Shown: positions 15,183-15,713 of the stretch, piece after piece | How the letters are laid out: every line of letters starts with the position of its first letter | Numbering within the stretch: the stretch's first letter is position 1 | NCBI GenBank assembly: GCA_964584775.1 | Contig: CAZPBC010000046.1 | Span: forward strand, 1-15,713 | DNA: 15,713 bases | Direction: 5' to 3' | Source: CAZPBC01 sp964584775 | GTDB taxonomy: Bacteria; Chlamydiota; Chlamydiia; Chlamydiales; SLFE01 | The notes under the pieces: model-generated | Told to the model about the DNA's origin: nothing | Seen by the model: only the letters and a program-made list of their open reading frames with translations | Databases searched by the model: none | Program-made: the position numbers and the translations under genes

Positions 15183-15295
15183 GCTAATAAAAACCGTCAT
15201 TATCATTTTTATTTAAAAATCGATGTTTATTCATTTACATGCGAGCAGTTAGAAAAGCAATTTTCGCTTAGCAAAGCGCAGCACTAGTTGTATAC
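15183..15295. other. AT-rich intergenic gap between galE and the insertion sequence
   Basis: No open frame is supported here. The first 60 bases are only about 20% G+C by hand count. They contain AT-only inverted repeats (ATAAAAA near 15186 with TTTTTAT near 15206, and ATTTTT/AAAAAT at about 15204-15219) that might help end the galE transcript. Further on, CGCTT-AGCA-AAGCG (15265-15278) is a small perfect hairpin without a U-run. None of these is convincing as a terminator. The gap looks like degraded DNA between a housekeeping gene and a mobile element. Confidence 0.4.
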
Positions 15296-15713
15296 GGGGG
15301 TGTTGCGTAATTCAGTTTTTTTAGCCGATGAGCCCGAGCTTTAGGAACTCACCACTAGATTCCTGCCTCCAACTGCTTCATTATCATTCAGAATTTGAGC
15401 TTTAACTGAAATTTCAATTCGTTGCGTTTCAAAACTCAGACTTCTTAAGTGCTGTCCAAACAACTTTTTCCATCTTGCTATTGCACTTTCAATGGTCACT
15501 CTTTTGCTGTATCCTCTCAGTTTTCCCCAGATAGATTTGGCTATCTTGTCTCCTCCCAATCCTAGGATTTCTAGAATTCGATTGTTCCTTTGTTTCATCC
15601 ATGGCTCTTTTTTGATTCGTCCATTTCTCTGAGGCGGTGTGAGTAGGTCTATTCCCTGTTCAAACGCCATTTTATAGAGTTTTTCACTGTCTGCTACCCC
15701 GTCAACGAGCAGC
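15296..15713 (-). mobile_element. Right-hand end of an insertion sequence (IS5-like, partial)
   Basis: The element contains the partial transposase gene at 15341-15713 and continues beyond the window. The outer boundary is proposed at the sequence GGGGGTGTTGCGTAATTCAG, which begins at 15296, about 45 bases outside the transposase stop. G-runs followed by TGTTGC are common at the tips of IS5-group elements. A TA/TATA step directly outside (15290-15294) could be the target duplication. The matching left end is outside the window, so neither the inverted repeat nor the duplication can be confirmed. Confidence 0.5.
15341..15713 (-). CDS. DDE transposase, C-terminal part (runs off the window)
   Basis: The frame is open from the right edge to a TAA at 15341-15343. 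The visible part, about 123 residues, begins LLVDGVADSEKLYKMAFEQ, whose Asp in VDG fits the second catalytic aspartate of IS4/IS5-type DDE transposases. It continues with the YDLLTPP-like segment IDLLTPPQRNGR. Near the C-terminus comes SKRVTIESAIARWKKLFGQ, where the Glu of TIES fits the third catalytic residue in the Y..R..IE...ARWK pattern. The final block RIEISVKAQILND is typical of these enzymes. The frame continues upstream of the ATG at 15670, so that ATG is internal and not the start. The first catalytic aspartate and N-terminus are outside, so integrity cannot be judged. Confidence 0.82.
   Translation of the reverse strand, partial: LLVDGVADSEKLYKMAFEQGIDLLTPPQRNGRIKKEPWMKQRNNRILEILGLGGDKIAKSIWGKLRGYSKRVTIESAIARWKKLFGQHLRSLSFETQRIEISVKAQILNDNEAVGGRNLVVSS

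Noticed and set aside
15265..15278. Small hairpin CGCTT-AGCA-AAGCG as a galE terminator
   Set aside because: The stem has only 5 base pairs, no U-run follows on either strand, and it is more than 80 bases from galE.
15341..15670. The 109-codon frame as a complete small gene
   Set aside because: The frame continues upstream of its ATG to the window edge with transposase sequence (LLVDGVADSEK), so it is the C-terminal part of a longer protein.
1..15713. tRNA, rRNA, CRISPR array, toxin-antitoxin pair, phage genes
   Set aside because: No tRNA-like cloverleaf, rRNA segment, regularly spaced repeats or recognisable phage or toxin genes were seen on either strand. Coding density is high, leaving little room for them.

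Overview
The window reads as chromosomal DNA from a Gram-negative, double-membraned bacterium, most likely a member of the Chlamydiae outside the Chlamydiaceae (an environmental or amoeba-associated lineage). The case is an inference from gene content. It rests on a C5-pathway hemL, an Mla-type lipid transport set whose MCE protein carries the long C-terminal region I associate with chlamydial homologues, a YqgE protein on the far side of that set from hemL, a FloA/NfeD membrane operon, and the tail of an IS transposase of a type common in amoeba-associated bacteria. No rRNA, tRNA or other phylogenetic marker is present, so the assignment is moderate.

Layout. (1) 1-4442, minus strand: a tight operon read from right to left. 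It holds a long NfeD with two ClpP-like domains, a short NfeD, flotillin FloA, an unrecognised one-helix membrane protein, and the start of a YggS-type PLP protein that leaves the window. (2) 4517-5785, minus: hemL. (3) 5877-11189, plus: six closely packed genes, mlaE, mlaF, an MCE-domain protein, yqgE, a cytoplasmic PAS/GAF-like histidine kinase and a stand-alone receiver protein. (4) 11186-14126, minus: a 7TMR-HD phosphohydrolase (PgpH type, probable c-di-AMP phosphodiesterase) followed by a short-chain dehydrogenase. The dehydrogenase's stop codon overlaps the receiver gene's stop codon inside a candidate bidirectional terminator. (5) 14196-15182, plus: galE, clearly richer in G+C than its surroundings. 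(6) 15183-15713: an AT-rich gap and then the end of an insertion sequence with a partial transposase on the minus strand.

How the genes fit together. Much of the window concerns the cell envelope: membrane microdomains (FloA, NfeD), phospholipid traffic between the membranes (MlaE, MlaF, MCE), YqgE, and UDP-sugar supply (GalE). Signalling parts sit beside these: a split hybrid kinase/receiver pair in the lipid transport operon, and a putative cyclic dinucleotide hydrolase. Gene overlaps of 4 to 17 bases or gaps of about 10 bases suggest translational coupling in all three multigene units. I do not see a phage, CRISPR array, toxin system or obviously new defence system. The points most worth a second look are the degenerate duplicated protease domain in the long NfeD, the unknown partner of FloA, the cysteine clusters of the MCE protein, the sensor pair attached to the lipid transport genes, two promoters placed so close to start codons that leaderless mRNAs are predicted, and the terminator lying within two overlapping stop codons.
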